Origin: JAVBPE01 sp031549865
GTDB lineage: Bacteria > Bacillota_I > Bacilli_A > Acholeplasmatales > Anaeroplasmataceae
DNA length: 31,818 nt
Direction: 5' to 3'
NCBI GenBank assembly: GCA_031549865.1
Contig: JAVBPE010000033.1
Span: forward strand, 1 to 31,818
Shown here: positions 6,666 to 14,918 of the stretch, one piece after another
Numbering within the stretch: the stretch's first letter is position 1
Layout: each line of letters begins with the position of its first letter
Translations under genes and position numbers: made by a program
Notes under the pieces: model-generated
Told to the model about the DNA's origin: nothing
The model's input: the letters and a program-made list of their open reading frames with translations, nothing else
Databases searched by the model: none

Positions 6666-7139
6666 TTAATCAGGAAATATTCTAATCAATTTTTTTAATG
6701 GAATTGTCAGAGAATCTCCATCTTCAATATATTCGGCTTTTAATTTTGGAGATAATTCTAGCGAAATTTCTTCATTTATTATTTCACATGGTTTTAAACG
6801 CTCATAGAAGAAATATTCATCTTGGGCTAATAAAGCCTTAATAATAGATTTTTTTGACATTCCGCCAGTTGCAAAAACTAAATTAGCTGGGAATCCTATT
6901 TGTTCATTACAATTGAAAATTTTATTATTATCAATAGGCTCTAGAAAATTTAAAGCACCCTTAATCTCCTTTTTATGTTCAAAAACAAAATTTATGAAAT
7001 CTTGTACATATATATTGTAATAATTATTATTTATTTTTACATATATGTCGTTTAAAAAAGTTGAATCTCTTAAAATTAAATCTCCATTACTATCTTTATA
7101 TGTTCTTGATTCGTCTGTATAAAATATTTCTATATTCAT
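6666..7139 (-). CDS. Probable immunity protein of orphan toxin cassette 2
   Basis: 157 residues; ATG after a strong AAGGAGGAAAA, 9 bases from the toxin stop. The sequence is acidic, with a beta-rich start (IEIFYTDESRTYKDSNGDLILRDSTFLND) and a conserved-looking IGFPANLVFATGGMSKKSIIKALLAQDEYFFYERL segment. No signal peptide or membrane segment, so cytosolic. I cannot assign a family. The role is inferred from its position after a HINT-linked toxin tail and before a terminator, as with the other two immunity genes here. Confidence 0.65.
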   Translation of the reverse strand: MNIEIFYTDESRTYKDSNGDLILRDSTFLNDIYVKINNNYYNIYVQDFINFVFEHKKEIKGALNFLEPIDNNKIFNCNEQIGFPANLVFATGGMSKKSIIKALLAQDEYFFYERLKPCEIINEEISLELSPKLKAEYIEDGDSLTIPLKKLIRIFPD

Positions 7140-7148
7140 TTTTCCTCC

Positions 7149-7559
7149 TTATCCCAATGGTGGTCCGAATAACTCGATTGTAATAAATTTATTAAATTGA
7201 CTTTTACTAATTATATCATTTGATACTATTAAGCAGTGGAATGGATCAGCAGATGATGGAGCATGAATTAGTTTATATCCTTTAGGTAATGACATTAATT
7301 GTCTTGGTGCTCCATGCGTTGCTGCCGCCGCTTTATCAGCACTTACAGAAAGTCCATATTTTCCTTGATTAGGACCAGCCTTGGTTATTAAATCTTTATT
7401 AGTGACATATGCATTGTCGCCACCTCTATAAACAACCATTTCTTCGCCATTAATATTAACAGTGGGACAAGTATTATGAACTAGTACACCTTCTGAACCT
7501 ACATAATAGGTATGAAAATCTTTGACATCACTTCTGTTATTAACACGTAGATGATTATT
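7149..7559 (-). pseudogene. Orphan Rhs tip 2: HINT end plus C-terminal toxin
   Basis: The frame is open for 137 codons from a TAA at 7562-7560, with no good start. It begins with the very end of a HINT domain (VKDFHTYYVGSEGVLVHNTC), so less HINT remains than in cassette 1. The tail of about 100 residues then reads MVVYRGGDNAY, GKYGLSVSADKAAA and FNKFITIELFGPP. The YRG start followed by GLSVS is reminiscent of ADP-ribosyltransferase toxins, but a catalytic Glu cannot be placed, so this is a weak suggestion. The ATG at 7439 (MVVYRGG) lacks a ribosome binding site. The break falls 14 bases after the OLD nuclease stop codon. Confidence 0.75.
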
Positions 7560-7572
7560 TTATTATTTTATA

Positions 7573-9354
7573 TTAATTTTTCTTTTTAAGCATTGCACTT
7601 AACAAATCTTCAAATTTTTTAATTGTTTTTTCTTCTAACTTAATTTCTTTAAATCTAGTGTGAAATTCTTTGGCACATAACATTTTTATTTCCTTATTTT
7701 TTTGGGGCAAAAAATTAGAAGCAAGAATACTAAAATCTTCAACATTAAATAAATCTTCTATTTCAAAATATTCATCGCTTTTCATTGTTTTTTGACCTGG
7801 GTCTTTAAGATTGACAAAAAATATATCTTTTCCCAATAATAAACCGAGCTTTAAAAGTTGTTTATAAGCATTATATCCTTCTCTATCATAATCAAGTAAT
7901 ACTTTAAAATCTACTCCCCATCCCAATAAAATTGATGCAACATTATAAACCGATGTTGCACCTACAGAAGGTATAATAAATGGCTGTTCATAAATATCAA
8001 ACATTTCTATAAATCTACTTAAATAAAGTTTATCCGAGAAACCTTCAGTAATTATATTTAATTTATTGTATGTAGGGCCAAAATCAAATCTTAAATCGGC
8101 ACCAAGTGCTTTAAATAATGGTGATAATGTTTCCATTTTAGAGTTTCCTGTTATTTCTTGACTATATACATTTTTATGAATTTTTGAATTGCCACTATCA
8201 TCTTTTTCAACAGCCCTAATATTTAGAAACCCATCCTTTTCTCTTATTAAAAATGGTGAATGAGTTGTATAAATTAATTGATTTTTATCCCTTGTTAAAT
8301 CATCAAATAAATTCAATAATTCTTGCTGCGCATTTATATGTAAAAAAACTCCTGGTTCATCAATTAATAAAACAACATTTTTATTTTCCAAATCATTTGC
8401 ATAAAAATCAATTAACAAATTAAAATACCACTTTAATCCTTGACTTCTTTCGGATAGATGCATGCTTTTTCCTGTACCAGTTTGAAAAGCAATATTAAAA
8501 TTATTATTTAAAAAGTTTACTAAAATCTTTATTTCAGAATCTTGTTTATAAAAAGTTTTGAATTTCTTTCCCACATTTTCTTGAATTAATTGTTTTATTT
8601 GATATTGATAATCTTCTTTTGTTGCAGAATGGGTTTCTGTAAAAGCAGATAAGAATAAACTCCAATCTACTTGACCAACTTTTAATAATTTTTTTAATTC
8701 TTGATTATCATTTTTTATATTTTTAATATCATCACCATAATAACTATCTTTTAAATTAAGCCCTTTATAAAAATAAAAAGTAGGTAATACATTATATATT
8801 TTTAACATCTCATTTTTAATTTTAGCATATTCTTTTTTTGCTTCTTCTTTAATTTCTTCTTTTAAACGACAATCAGATCTACCAAGTGCGTCATGAAAGG
8901 GACAATGACCAAAAAATTCAAAAATAATTTTTTTTGATATATCATCCAAATATTTTGTTTGTGAGACAACAGCATTACTTTCTTTTATTAATCCATGTAG
9001 TTTTAATAATGATTCGGTAATTATTTTATTTTGGTTTATAAAATCAGATAAATATCCACTAAAATAATTTCCACTTTTTTTAATTTCAAATATGGTTCTT
9101 TTTTCTTCTGTATTTAAGTATATCTCAAAAGTAATATTTTTTTGTTTATAATTATGATTTATTGGCAAATTTAATTCCATTGGCAAAAGAAAACTTATTT
9201 TTGAAATAGAATCAATTATATTTGACTTTCCAGATTCGTTTTTTCCAATTATACCAACAACTGGATATGTAATGTCTAAAATATTGTTTGTTTCTGTAAA
9301 AGATTTATAATAATTTATTTTTATTGATTCGACCTTAAATTTTAGTTCATTCAT
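7573..9354 (-). CDS. OLD-family nuclease (ABC-type ATPase plus TOPRIM)
   Basis: ATG at 9354 (MNELKFKVESIKI) after AAAGGAAGTG, giving 593 residues. The in-frame ATG at 9405 overlaps the promoter and is rejected. The N-terminal ATPase has Walker A GKNESGKSN, signature LSERSQG, Walker B VVLLIDEPG and switch His in TTHSPFLI. The C-terminal TOPRIM domain begins IITEGFSDKLYL and has the metal motif LLDYDREG. OLD proteins act in phage defence alone or with a partner (GajA with the UvrD-like GajB in Gabija). No partner is adjacent; the window's UvrD-like gene is 6 kb away in a replication operon. Likely a stand-alone defence cargo. Confidence 0.9.
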   Translation of the reverse strand: MNELKFKVESIKINYYKSFTETNNILDITYPVVGIIGKNESGKSNIIDSISKISFLLPMELNLPINHNYKQKNITFEIYLNTEEKRTIFEIKKSGNYFSGYLSDFINQNKIITESLLKLHGLIKESNAVVSQTKYLDDISKKIIFEFFGHCPFHDALGRSDCRLKEEIKEEAKKEYAKIKNEMLKIYNVLPTFYFYKGLNLKDSYYGDDIKNIKNDNQELKKLLKVGQVDWSLFLSAFTETHSATKEDYQYQIKQLIQENVGKKFKTFYKQDSEIKILVNFLNNNFNIAFQTGTGKSMHLSERSQGLKWYFNLLIDFYANDLENKNVVLLIDEPGVFLHINAQQELLNLFDDLTRDKNQLIYTTHSPFLIREKDGFLNIRAVEKDDSGNSKIHKNVYSQEITGNSKMETLSPLFKALGADLRFDFGPTYNKLNIITEGFSDKLYLSRFIEMFDIYEQPFIIPSVGATSVYNVASILLGWGVDFKVLLDYDREGYNAYKQLLKLGLLLGKDIFFVNLKDPGQKTMKSDEYFEIEDLFNVEDFSILASNFLPQKNKEIKMLCAKEFHTRFKEIKLEEKTIKKFEDLLSAMLKKKN

Positions 9355-9376
9355 TACAGCACTTCCTTTATAATCA

Positions 9377-9405
9377 ATTATATCACAAAATAATACATTT
9401 TCCAA
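9377..9405 (-). promoter_or_regulatory. Promoter of the OLD nuclease gene
   Basis: TTGGAA (9405-9400), a 17-bp spacer and TATAAT (9382-9377) lie about 23 bases before the chosen ATG. With the recombinase 2 terminator just upstream, the gene is an independent transcription unit. Confidence 0.7.
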
Positions 9406-9431
9406 GATTAAAGGATAAAGACTTTCATTAA

Positions 9432-9456
9432 GAAAAAACTATCCCTCTTAGGATAG
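9432..9456 (-). terminator. Terminator of recombinase 2
   Basis: The hairpin CTATCC (9439-9444)/GGATAG (9451-9456) has A6 at 9433-9438, giving a U tract on the minus strand. Confidence 0.8.
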
Positions 9457-9467
9457 CTTTATATTTC

Positions 9468-11069
9468 TTATAATTCAACTCGTGCAAATCTAAAATGAAT
9501 GCTAATTTCTTGTGATTTAACACCATCAATCTTCTTAGCCGGCTCAACAACTATTTTATTAATCAATGCATTAACCATTTCAACTGTTAGTTCTTTAAAA
9601 CCCATAAATTCATTAAACTTATTTTTTAATAATAAAATATTTTTTTCTTCATCTTTATCATTTTCAATTAACCTATTTAATTCACTTAATTTTGTATTTA
9701 AAGTCTTTTGCTCATTTTGGTATTGTTTTAATAATTCTTGGCAAGTTTGATCATCAATTAATCCTTCAATATTGTTATTAAAAACTTTGGAAATTAATCT
9801 AATTAAAATTTGCAATCTTTTTTCTATTTTTACTTTTTCATCTTTATTTTTAACTGATTGATCATTCATTCTTACTTTGGTGCAATAGCTTTGAAATAAT
9901 TTTTCATCATTAATCATTTTCATAAATTTTTTTATTTTTTTGGTAACCACTTCTATTAAACTTTGATAATTAACAAATACATAATTAGGGCACTCATCAG
10001 GATTTTCATAATGATTAATACATTTATATAATTGTTCTCTAGCTATTTTTCCACTTATCCTTTTTCTTAAATTATCAACATAACACATTCTATGGCCACA
10101 AACACCACAAAAGATTATACTTTTAAATATATTACCATCAGTGTTTTTTCTAACTCTTCTTTTAGCCGCTAGTAACTGCTGAACCCTTTCATAATCTTCT
10201 CTTGTAACAATAGGTTCATGGGTATTTTTTACGATTATATGTTTATCTGCAGGTACTCTTACAATTTTTTTCGTTTTATAATTTTCAACTTCATATTTGC
10301 GATTTTCCATATCACCGATATAAACCATATTTTTAAGAATGGCATTTACTGAATATGAACACCATTTAGTTTTATTAACTTTCTTTTCAAATCTGGTATC
10401 ACCATTTTTTTGTTTATGGGCAGATGGAGTTAGAACTTCATCTTTGGTGAGAATTTGCCTAATAATTGATATCCCTTTTCCTTGTAAAGCAAGATTGTAT
10501 ACTCTTTTTACAGTTTCAGCTGCTTTGTCATCAATAACTAGATGATTTTTATTACTAGGATCTTGTATATAACCAAATGGTGCTTGACCTGATATATACA
10601 TTCCTTGTAAGGCTCTTTGTCTTTTAGCTGTTTTTACTTTTCTAGATAAATCTTTACTATACATATCATTAAGGATATTCCTAAACGGAGCAATATCGCT
10701 ATCACCTTTGTTTGAATCAATACTATCGTTTAATGCTATATAACGTATTTTTTTAGTTTGAAAATAAATATCAGTGTAATATCCTGTTTGAATGTAATCT
10801 CTACCCAAACGTGATAAATCTTTTGTAATAACGAGATTTATTTTTTTATCATCAATATCATTAAGCAACCTTTGAAACGATGGACGTTCAAAATTTAAAC
10901 CGCTATATCCATCATCGACATAGAAATCGTAAATTTGAAATCCTTGTTCTTTACAATAGTTTTCAAGCATCATTTTTTGTGTTTGTATACTCGTTGAATC
11001 TCCTTGATTTCCATCATCAGAAGATAGACGGCAATAAACACCTGCAATATAATTTTCTTGTAATAACAT
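9468..11069 (-). CDS. Large serine recombinase 2 (TnpX/TndX-like)
   Basis: ATG at 11069 (MLLQENYIAG) after AAGGAG gives 533 residues; the upstream TTG at 11087 lies within the preceding gene. The resolvase domain has catalytic Ser16 in YCRLSSDDGN, plus TKDLSRLGRDYIQ. The Recombinase domain is followed by an intact zinc ribbon (CGVCGHRM, then YKCINHYENPDECPN) and a C-terminal coiled coil (about 405-490). It is a paralogue of recombinase 1, but its presumed sites differ (CATGCG-N2-CATA at 11511 and 25341), which suggests separate specificity. It is the last gene of an operon with a 48-residue ORF and an FFGYDIAIG-like gene. Confidence 0.95.
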   Translation of the reverse strand: MLLQENYIAGVYCRLSSDDGNQGDSTSIQTQKMMLENYCKEQGFQIYDFYVDDGYSGLNFERPSFQRLLNDIDDKKINLVITKDLSRLGRDYIQTGYYTDIYFQTKKIRYIALNDSIDSNKGDSDIAPFRNILNDMYSKDLSRKVKTAKRQRALQGMYISGQAPFGYIQDPSNKNHLVIDDKAAETVKRVYNLALQGKGISIIRQILTKDEVLTPSAHKQKNGDTRFEKKVNKTKWCSYSVNAILKNMVYIGDMENRKYEVENYKTKKIVRVPADKHIIVKNTHEPIVTREDYERVQQLLAAKRRVRKNTDGNIFKSIIFCGVCGHRMCYVDNLRKRISGKIAREQLYKCINHYENPDECPNYVFVNYQSLIEVVTKKIKKFMKMINDEKLFQSYCTKVRMNDQSVKNKDEKVKIEKRLQILIRLISKVFNNNIEGLIDDQTCQELLKQYQNEQKTLNTKLSELNRLIENDKDEEKNILLLKNKFNEFMGFKELTVEMVNALINKIVVEPAKKIDGVKSQEISIHFRFARVEL

Positions 11070-11079
11070 ATTTTGCTCC

Positions 11080-11328
11080 TTAATCAAATTTTATAGCCAT
11101 AATAAATTTTTTTGTTTTTCGTGATGAAACTCCAATGGCAATATCAAAACCTTGAAATCCATATTTTATTTGACCTGTAAGTATTTTATCTGCACTTTTA
11201 TTATCTATCTTTTCTTCTGAAAAACCCATTTCTTTTAATTTAGTTTTAGTATAAATATTTATGGATAGTCTTCCTTCAACTAAATTTACCACTTCTTTAA
11301 TAAACTCCTGCTTTTTTGTTTCTGTCAT
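11080..11328 (-). CDS. FFGYDIAIG-like small protein, copy 3
   Basis: An 82-residue protein whose ATG overlaps the TGA of the preceding ORF (ATGA) and which is followed closely by recombinase 2. It has a 'KLKEMGFSEEKIDNK' segment and ends QGFDIAIGVSSRKTKKFIMAIKF, the same pattern as the 167-478 and 4230-4724 products in shorter form. In this element the gene is inside the recombinase operon rather than next to the repressor. A recurring partner of the recombinase is implied; the activity is unknown. Confidence 0.7.
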   Translation of the reverse strand: MTETKKQEFIKEVVNLVEGRLSINIYTKTKLKEMGFSEEKIDNKSADKILTGQIKYGFQGFDIAIGVSSRKTKKFIMAIKFD

Positions 11329-11471
11329 TTTTCTATCCCTTTCTGTTTTGTAATTTTTTCATTTGTTTCATTAAAATCTCTTTTTTCTTTTTCAATCATC
11401 AAATCTACAATAATTATTTTAAAATCTACACTGTTTTCAAATATCTCTTTAACTACCAATTTTTCTTTCAT
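11325..11471 (-). CDS. 48-residue leader ORF of the recombinase 2 operon
   Basis: Starts at ATG 11471 (MKEKLVVKEIF); AAGGAGATTTG precedes it. The first 25 or so residues match the 38-residue ORF before recombinase 1 (both MKE.L..KE.F). The C-terminal part is charged (EKEKRDFNETNEK). Overlaps the next ATG by ATGA. It lies directly left of the att-like site at 11511. An excision-direction factor is one possibility; unproven. Confidence 0.7.
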   Translation of the reverse strand: MKEKLVVKEIFENSVDFKIIIVDLMIEKEKRDFNETNEKITKQKGIEK

Positions 11472-11484
11472 ATGCTCAAATCTC

Positions 11485-11532
11485 CTTAAGTGATTTAAGT
11501 ATATAAAATACATGCGACATAGTGTGGCGGAC
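11485..11532. repeat. att-like site of recombinase 2, left copy
   Basis: The core CATGCGACATAGTGTGGCGG (11511-11530) matches 25341-25360 at 18 of 20 bases, direct orientation. Imperfect palindrome CGACA-N5-TGGCG. The left arm from CTTA (11485) has the same 48-base span as at 25315-25362 and 4160-4207, though with lower identity to the former. Confidence 0.7.
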
Positions 11533-11548
11533 TAATAAAAAAGGCTAA

Positions 11549-12124
11549 TTATTTTAAATATTTTTCAATATATTTACTTATTACCGTTTGATAATTACTA
11601 CTAGGATGAACTAAATCAATATTTAAATATTTTTTTATTATAACCTGTGTATATCCATAACTGTCGATTTCATTGAATTGAAAACAATATCTAGTAACTT
11701 CTTCATCTGTTCTTTCTTCAGACATCACTACCGGATTTTTAAATTCCTTCATCCACTCTTTTTCAATATAAGTAAAATTAGATTTAGTTTTTAATAAATT
11801 AACTTGATAATAATGTCTAAATTCATGAATCAGACATTTCAATGATTCTAAAAAATTATTTCTAAAAATATTTGAAATTTCAATATATTCGTCTTTAATG
11901 CAAAATCTTGAATCATCAAGTATTTCTTCATATGTTACTGGTATCGGATCTAATTCCATTTCTTCGCTTAACATATTCAAGTATGGATAAATATTTCTAA
12001 GCATCTCCTCTTCTTCAAATTTTTCTTTTCCAAAATATTCGATAAATTTTTGATCGCTTTCTTCTTTTGTTAATGACTTTAATTCTGTCACTAACCTTTT
12101 TAAGTTTTCCTTTGTAAAATTCAT
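11549..12124 (-). CDS. ImmA/IrrE-like zinc metallopeptidase
   Basis: 191 residues; ATG after AAGAGGATTATT. HEFRH in CLIHEFRHYYQ (about 104-108) is a HExxH zinc motif, and the downstream acidic segment EERTDEEVTRYC may supply the third ligand. In ICEBs1 and related elements ImmA cleaves the element's XRE repressor after DNA damage or cell-cell signals and so starts excision. Here it is divergent from an XRE repressor gene and shares its control region, which is the same pairing. It runs towards the att site and the recombinase 2 operon with no evident terminator. Confidence 0.75.
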   Translation of the reverse strand: MNFTKENLKRLVTELKSLTKEESDQKFIEYFGKEKFEEEEMLRNIYPYLNMLSEEMELDPIPVTYEEILDDSRFCIKDEYIEISNIFRNNFLESLKCLIHEFRHYYQVNLLKTKSNFTYIEKEWMKEFKNPVVMSEERTDEEVTRYCFQFNEIDSYGYTQVIIKKYLNIDLVHPSSNYQTVISKYIEKYLK

Positions 12125-12155
12125 AATAATCCTCTTTTCGTTTTTTTTATATTTT

Positions 12156-12269
12156 CGTTCCTAATTTGTAAACAATTATATTGTATCATATGTTTTAAGG
12201 AACGTCAAGAGTTTTGTTTACATTTTAGGAATATTTTTCATTGACTTTTTTACAAAAAAATAATATAAT
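12156..12269. promoter_or_regulatory. Divergent promoters and operators of the provirus
   Basis: Minus promoter for immA: TTGACG (12208-12203)-17-TACAAT (12185-12180). Plus promoter for the repressor gene: TTGACT (12241-12246)-17-TATAAT (12264-12269). An 18-bp inverted pair, TTCCTAATTTGTAAACAA (12158-12175) and TTGTTTACATTTTAGGAA (12214-12231), matches its complement at all but two positions. A third half site, AGGAACG (12198-12204), lies inside the immA promoter. These are likely repressor operators. Confidence 0.7.
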
Positions 12270-12292
12270 AAATATACATAAGGTAGGTTAAT

Positions 12293-12811
12293 ATGAATAG
12301 ATTAAAAGAATTAAGAAATGAATTCAATTTAACTGTAAGATCATTGGGAGAGCTATTAGAAATAAGTAGCACCTCTATTAGTTGCTATGAACAAGAATCA
12401 AGAGATTTTAATAGTAATGTTTTAAAAATAATATCTGATTTCTTTAGTGTCAGTATTGATTATTTGCTATGTCATAGCAGTGATGGTATTTTTGTTAATT
12501 ATGAAAATGATTCAAAATTATATAGATTAAATGATATTAGTTTTAAGAAATATAAAAATGATGATTTAATATATTATAAAGATAATAAAAGATATTTAGA
12601 TATTAATAAAATTGTTGGAATAAAAAAAGAAGCCAATATTTCAGAGCTTCTTGAATTTATTAATCAACAAGAATTAATCGATAAAACGTTTGATGAAATT
12701 AGTACTTCCAAGCTATCGATTCCATTAGATAAGATTTATGTTGTTGAAAAGATTATTAAGTTAGATGATAGTAAGTTTAATGCTATTAAAAATATGATTG
12801 AGTTATTATAA
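12293..12811 (+). CDS. XRE-family provirus repressor
   Basis: 172 residues; AAGGTAGG precedes the ATG. The N-terminal helix-turn-helix (1-60) includes LTVRSLGELLEISSTSISCYEQ and ends FSVSIDYLL. It is homologous to the 625-999 product (common MNRLKELRNEF start and SSDGIFVNYEN motif), with a longer C-terminal region that may hold the dimerisation and ImmA cleavage site. The pairing with the metallopeptidase suggests ImmR-type control. Confidence 0.88.
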   Translation: MNRLKELRNEFNLTVRSLGELLEISSTSISCYEQESRDFNSNVLKIISDFFSVSIDYLLCHSSDGIFVNYENDSKLYRLNDISFKKYKNDDLIYYKDNKRYLDINKIVGIKKEANISELLEFINQQELIDKTFDEISTSKLSIPLDKIYVVEKIIKLDDSKFNAIKNMIELL

Positions 12812-12814
12812 ATG

Positions 12815-12848
12815 AAAAGAGGTAGAAATTTAATTTTCTATCTCTTTT
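12815..12848. terminator. Bidirectional terminator between repressor and HNH gene
   Basis: AAAAGAGGTAGAAA (12815-12828) pairs with TTTCTATCTCTTTT (12835-12848), including one G-T pair, with T/A runs on both sides. Confidence 0.75.
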
Positions 12849-12853
12849 ATTTT

Positions 12854-13657
12854 TTATAAATAATAATTGTTAATTAAATCCTCAAATGAAATGTAAATAT
12901 TATGATCACAATCATGTAGCAAAGCCATTCTTAAATTATATAATGGTCTTAATATTCTAACTTTTTCTTCTAATGTTCCATAATGAACGGCAGCATGGCA
13001 GATTGGACATAGAGCTACTATGTTTTCTAACCTATCAAGGTTTTTAATACCAAAATCCGCTTGGGCCTTCATTGGAATTAAGTGATGTCCCTCCAAATAT
13101 TGATTACCTGATCTGGTATCAAAAGTTAAATGTTGGTCTCCGAATAAGTAAGAGTATTCACATATATAATTAGCATTTTGAATTGCTGTTTTCTTTAATG
13201 ATGCATTTGTTTTATATCTACCTGTTCTAGATTGCGGATTCAACTCAGGCACTCTGTTATTCAAAGAAACTAAAGTAGTAATATCTATAATAGGTTGTGC
13301 ATCTTCTACAATAGTATCTTCGATATTTTCTTCAATTTCATCATGCAAATTATCCATATCATGTTGATTAATAATATCTTCGCCAACTTGATTAAGAAAA
13401 TAACAAAAATGTCTACCCGGTTGTGTTCTTGTCGTATAACTTGATAATGCGTTTGTTGCATAATGACTACCTGTCAAATTTCTTATAATTTGAGTAAATT
13501 TTTCATCATTTCTTCCAGATAATATTTCCAAATCTTCAAGATTGAATTGAACAGTTCTTCTCAATTCATCAATAATAAATTCAGTTTTACATCCTGGATT
13601 TCGTCCAATAATTTGCAATGTAGGTAATAATAATTGTTGCTCTGAAACTCTTGGCAT
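12854..13657 (-). CDS. HNH restriction endonuclease
   Basis: 267 residues. The C-terminal HNH domain has CEYSYLF, LEGHHLIPM and NIVALCPICHAAVHYG (about 185-240), with the metal-binding and catalytic His in GHH and a C..C/H..H zinc site. The N-terminal 95 residues (SEQQLLLPTLQIIGRNPGCKTEFIIDEL) look like the winged-helix Mrr_N domain used for DNA recognition. It lies 18 bases after the D12 methyltransferase gene, so the pair is probably a type II restriction-modification system. Target sequence unknown. Confidence 0.85.
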   Translation of the reverse strand: MPRVSEQQLLLPTLQIIGRNPGCKTEFIIDELRRTVQFNLEDLEILSGRNDEKFTQIIRNLTGSHYATNALSSYTTRTQPGRHFCYFLNQVGEDIINQHDMDNLHDEIEENIEDTIVEDAQPIIDITTLVSLNNRVPELNPQSRTGRYKTNASLKKTAIQNANYICEYSYLFGDQHLTFDTRSGNQYLEGHHLIPMKAQADFGIKNLDRLENIVALCPICHAAVHYGTLEEKVRILRPLYNLRMALLHDCDHNIYISFEDLINNYYL

Positions 13658-13675
13658 AATACAACCCCTTTTATT

Positions 13676-14818
13676 TTAATAATTAGTTATTAACAAATGA
13701 TTAACTTTTCTATTATTTCTATTTTGGAAATTAACCATATATGTTTTATCAAATTCTTGTATATTGAAACCTCTTTGTAAATATAAATTTCTAATAAAAG
13801 GTGTGTCTTTTATTATAATCATAATTCTAGCATTTATATTTTGAAGAATATTCGCTAATCTATTTTGATCATTTAAATCAAAATCATTTTGAGCATAATC
13901 CCTAAATTCCGTGTCATATGGAGGATCTATAAATATAAAATCATTCGCATTAAAAATTTGATTATTTAAAAAAACTTCAAAATCCGTATTTTCAATCGTT
14001 GTATTATATAAATAATTAATTATTCTATCACTTTGTATATAATTTATTTTGGATAAAAAATCCTTTCTATTATAAGCCATTCCACCATATGGAACATTAA
14101 AATCACCATTAGCATTATATCTAAACATAGATGCATAACAAAATTCTCTTATGAAATAAAATATTGCAGATGTTCTTTCTGGTGTTAGAAAAACATTCAA
14201 ATCATTCATATTCCTATCATTGTAAATTGTTCTAAAATGTGTGTAAAAAGCCGATTTAAAGGCAGTCTCAATATTTTCTAAAACATTAGTATCACCAAAA
14301 TCACCATTTCTATGTTCTAACTCTACTATACGCATTATTTTTCTTTCTAATGCTCTTCTTAATTGAATGTTAAATTCTTCTATACGTACGTTAAAATCTA
14401 AATTCAGCATACCATTAAAATGTTGATTATTATGAAGTACAAATGTAGTAATGTTGTCTCTTAAGGGTTGCCTATTATTTGTATTTTTATAATTTCTATA
14501 TATGTTTAGCAATTCTATACATAGATTTTCATCATGTATTATGTGATTAATTAAAGACCAATTATATTCAATTTGTCTTAAATAATCAAAAAACATTATA
14601 TTATTATTGGCTATCAATTGATAAAGATCGATTAATTCGTTTGAATAATCATTGATATATTTTTCGCCTAAAATATTTATTTCCTCAAAGGCAAGATAAA
14701 CAGCTCCCCCACCTATGAATGGCTCAAAAAAATTGTTTATATTATTGGGAAGATTAGGAATTATTATATTCAATTCTTTTTCTTTTCCGCCTGCCCATTT
14801 TATAAATGGTTTTGCCAT
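13676..14818 (-). CDS. D12-class N6-adenine DNA methyltransferase (Dam-like)
   Basis: 380 residues; AGGAGCAATAATT before the ATG. Typical order: KPFIKWAGGKEKEL (about 3-16), the SAM-binding FEPFIGGGAVYLAF, YGGMAYNRKDF, and catalytic FIFIDPPYDTEF (about 293-304). It is longer than Dam itself (about 280) because of Asn-rich inserts in the target-recognition part. It would protect DNA from the adjacent HNH nuclease and is transcribed first, which suits establishment in a new host. A TATAAT lies about 40 bases upstream without a good -35 box. Confidence 0.92.
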   Translation of the reverse strand: MAKPFIKWAGGKEKELNIIIPNLPNNINNFFEPFIGGGAVYLAFEEINILGEKYINDYSNELIDLYQLIANNNIMFFDYLRQIEYNWSLINHIIHDENLCIELLNIYRNYKNTNNRQPLRDNITTFVLHNNQHFNGMLNLDFNVRIEEFNIQLRRALERKIMRIVELEHRNGDFGDTNVLENIETAFKSAFYTHFRTIYNDRNMNDLNVFLTPERTSAIFYFIREFCYASMFRYNANGDFNVPYGGMAYNRKDFLSKINYIQSDRIINYLYNTTIENTDFEVFLNNQIFNANDFIFIDPPYDTEFRDYAQNDFDLNDQNRLANILQNINARIMIIIKDTPFIRNLYLQRGFNIQEFDKTYMVNFQNRNNRKVNHLLITNY

Positions 14819-14918
14819 AATTATTGCTCCTAAATTTATATTTAAATTGTTAATGTAATAATTATAACATATTTTGTAATAAAATGCGATATTTAGTTTT
14901 AAATGTAAATATATTATT

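Noticed and set aside
6504..6698. A 64-codon plus-strand ORF over the right att site
   Set aside because: It has no ribosome binding site, overlaps the immunity gene 2 terminator and att-like site, and has the composition of random AT-rich sequence.
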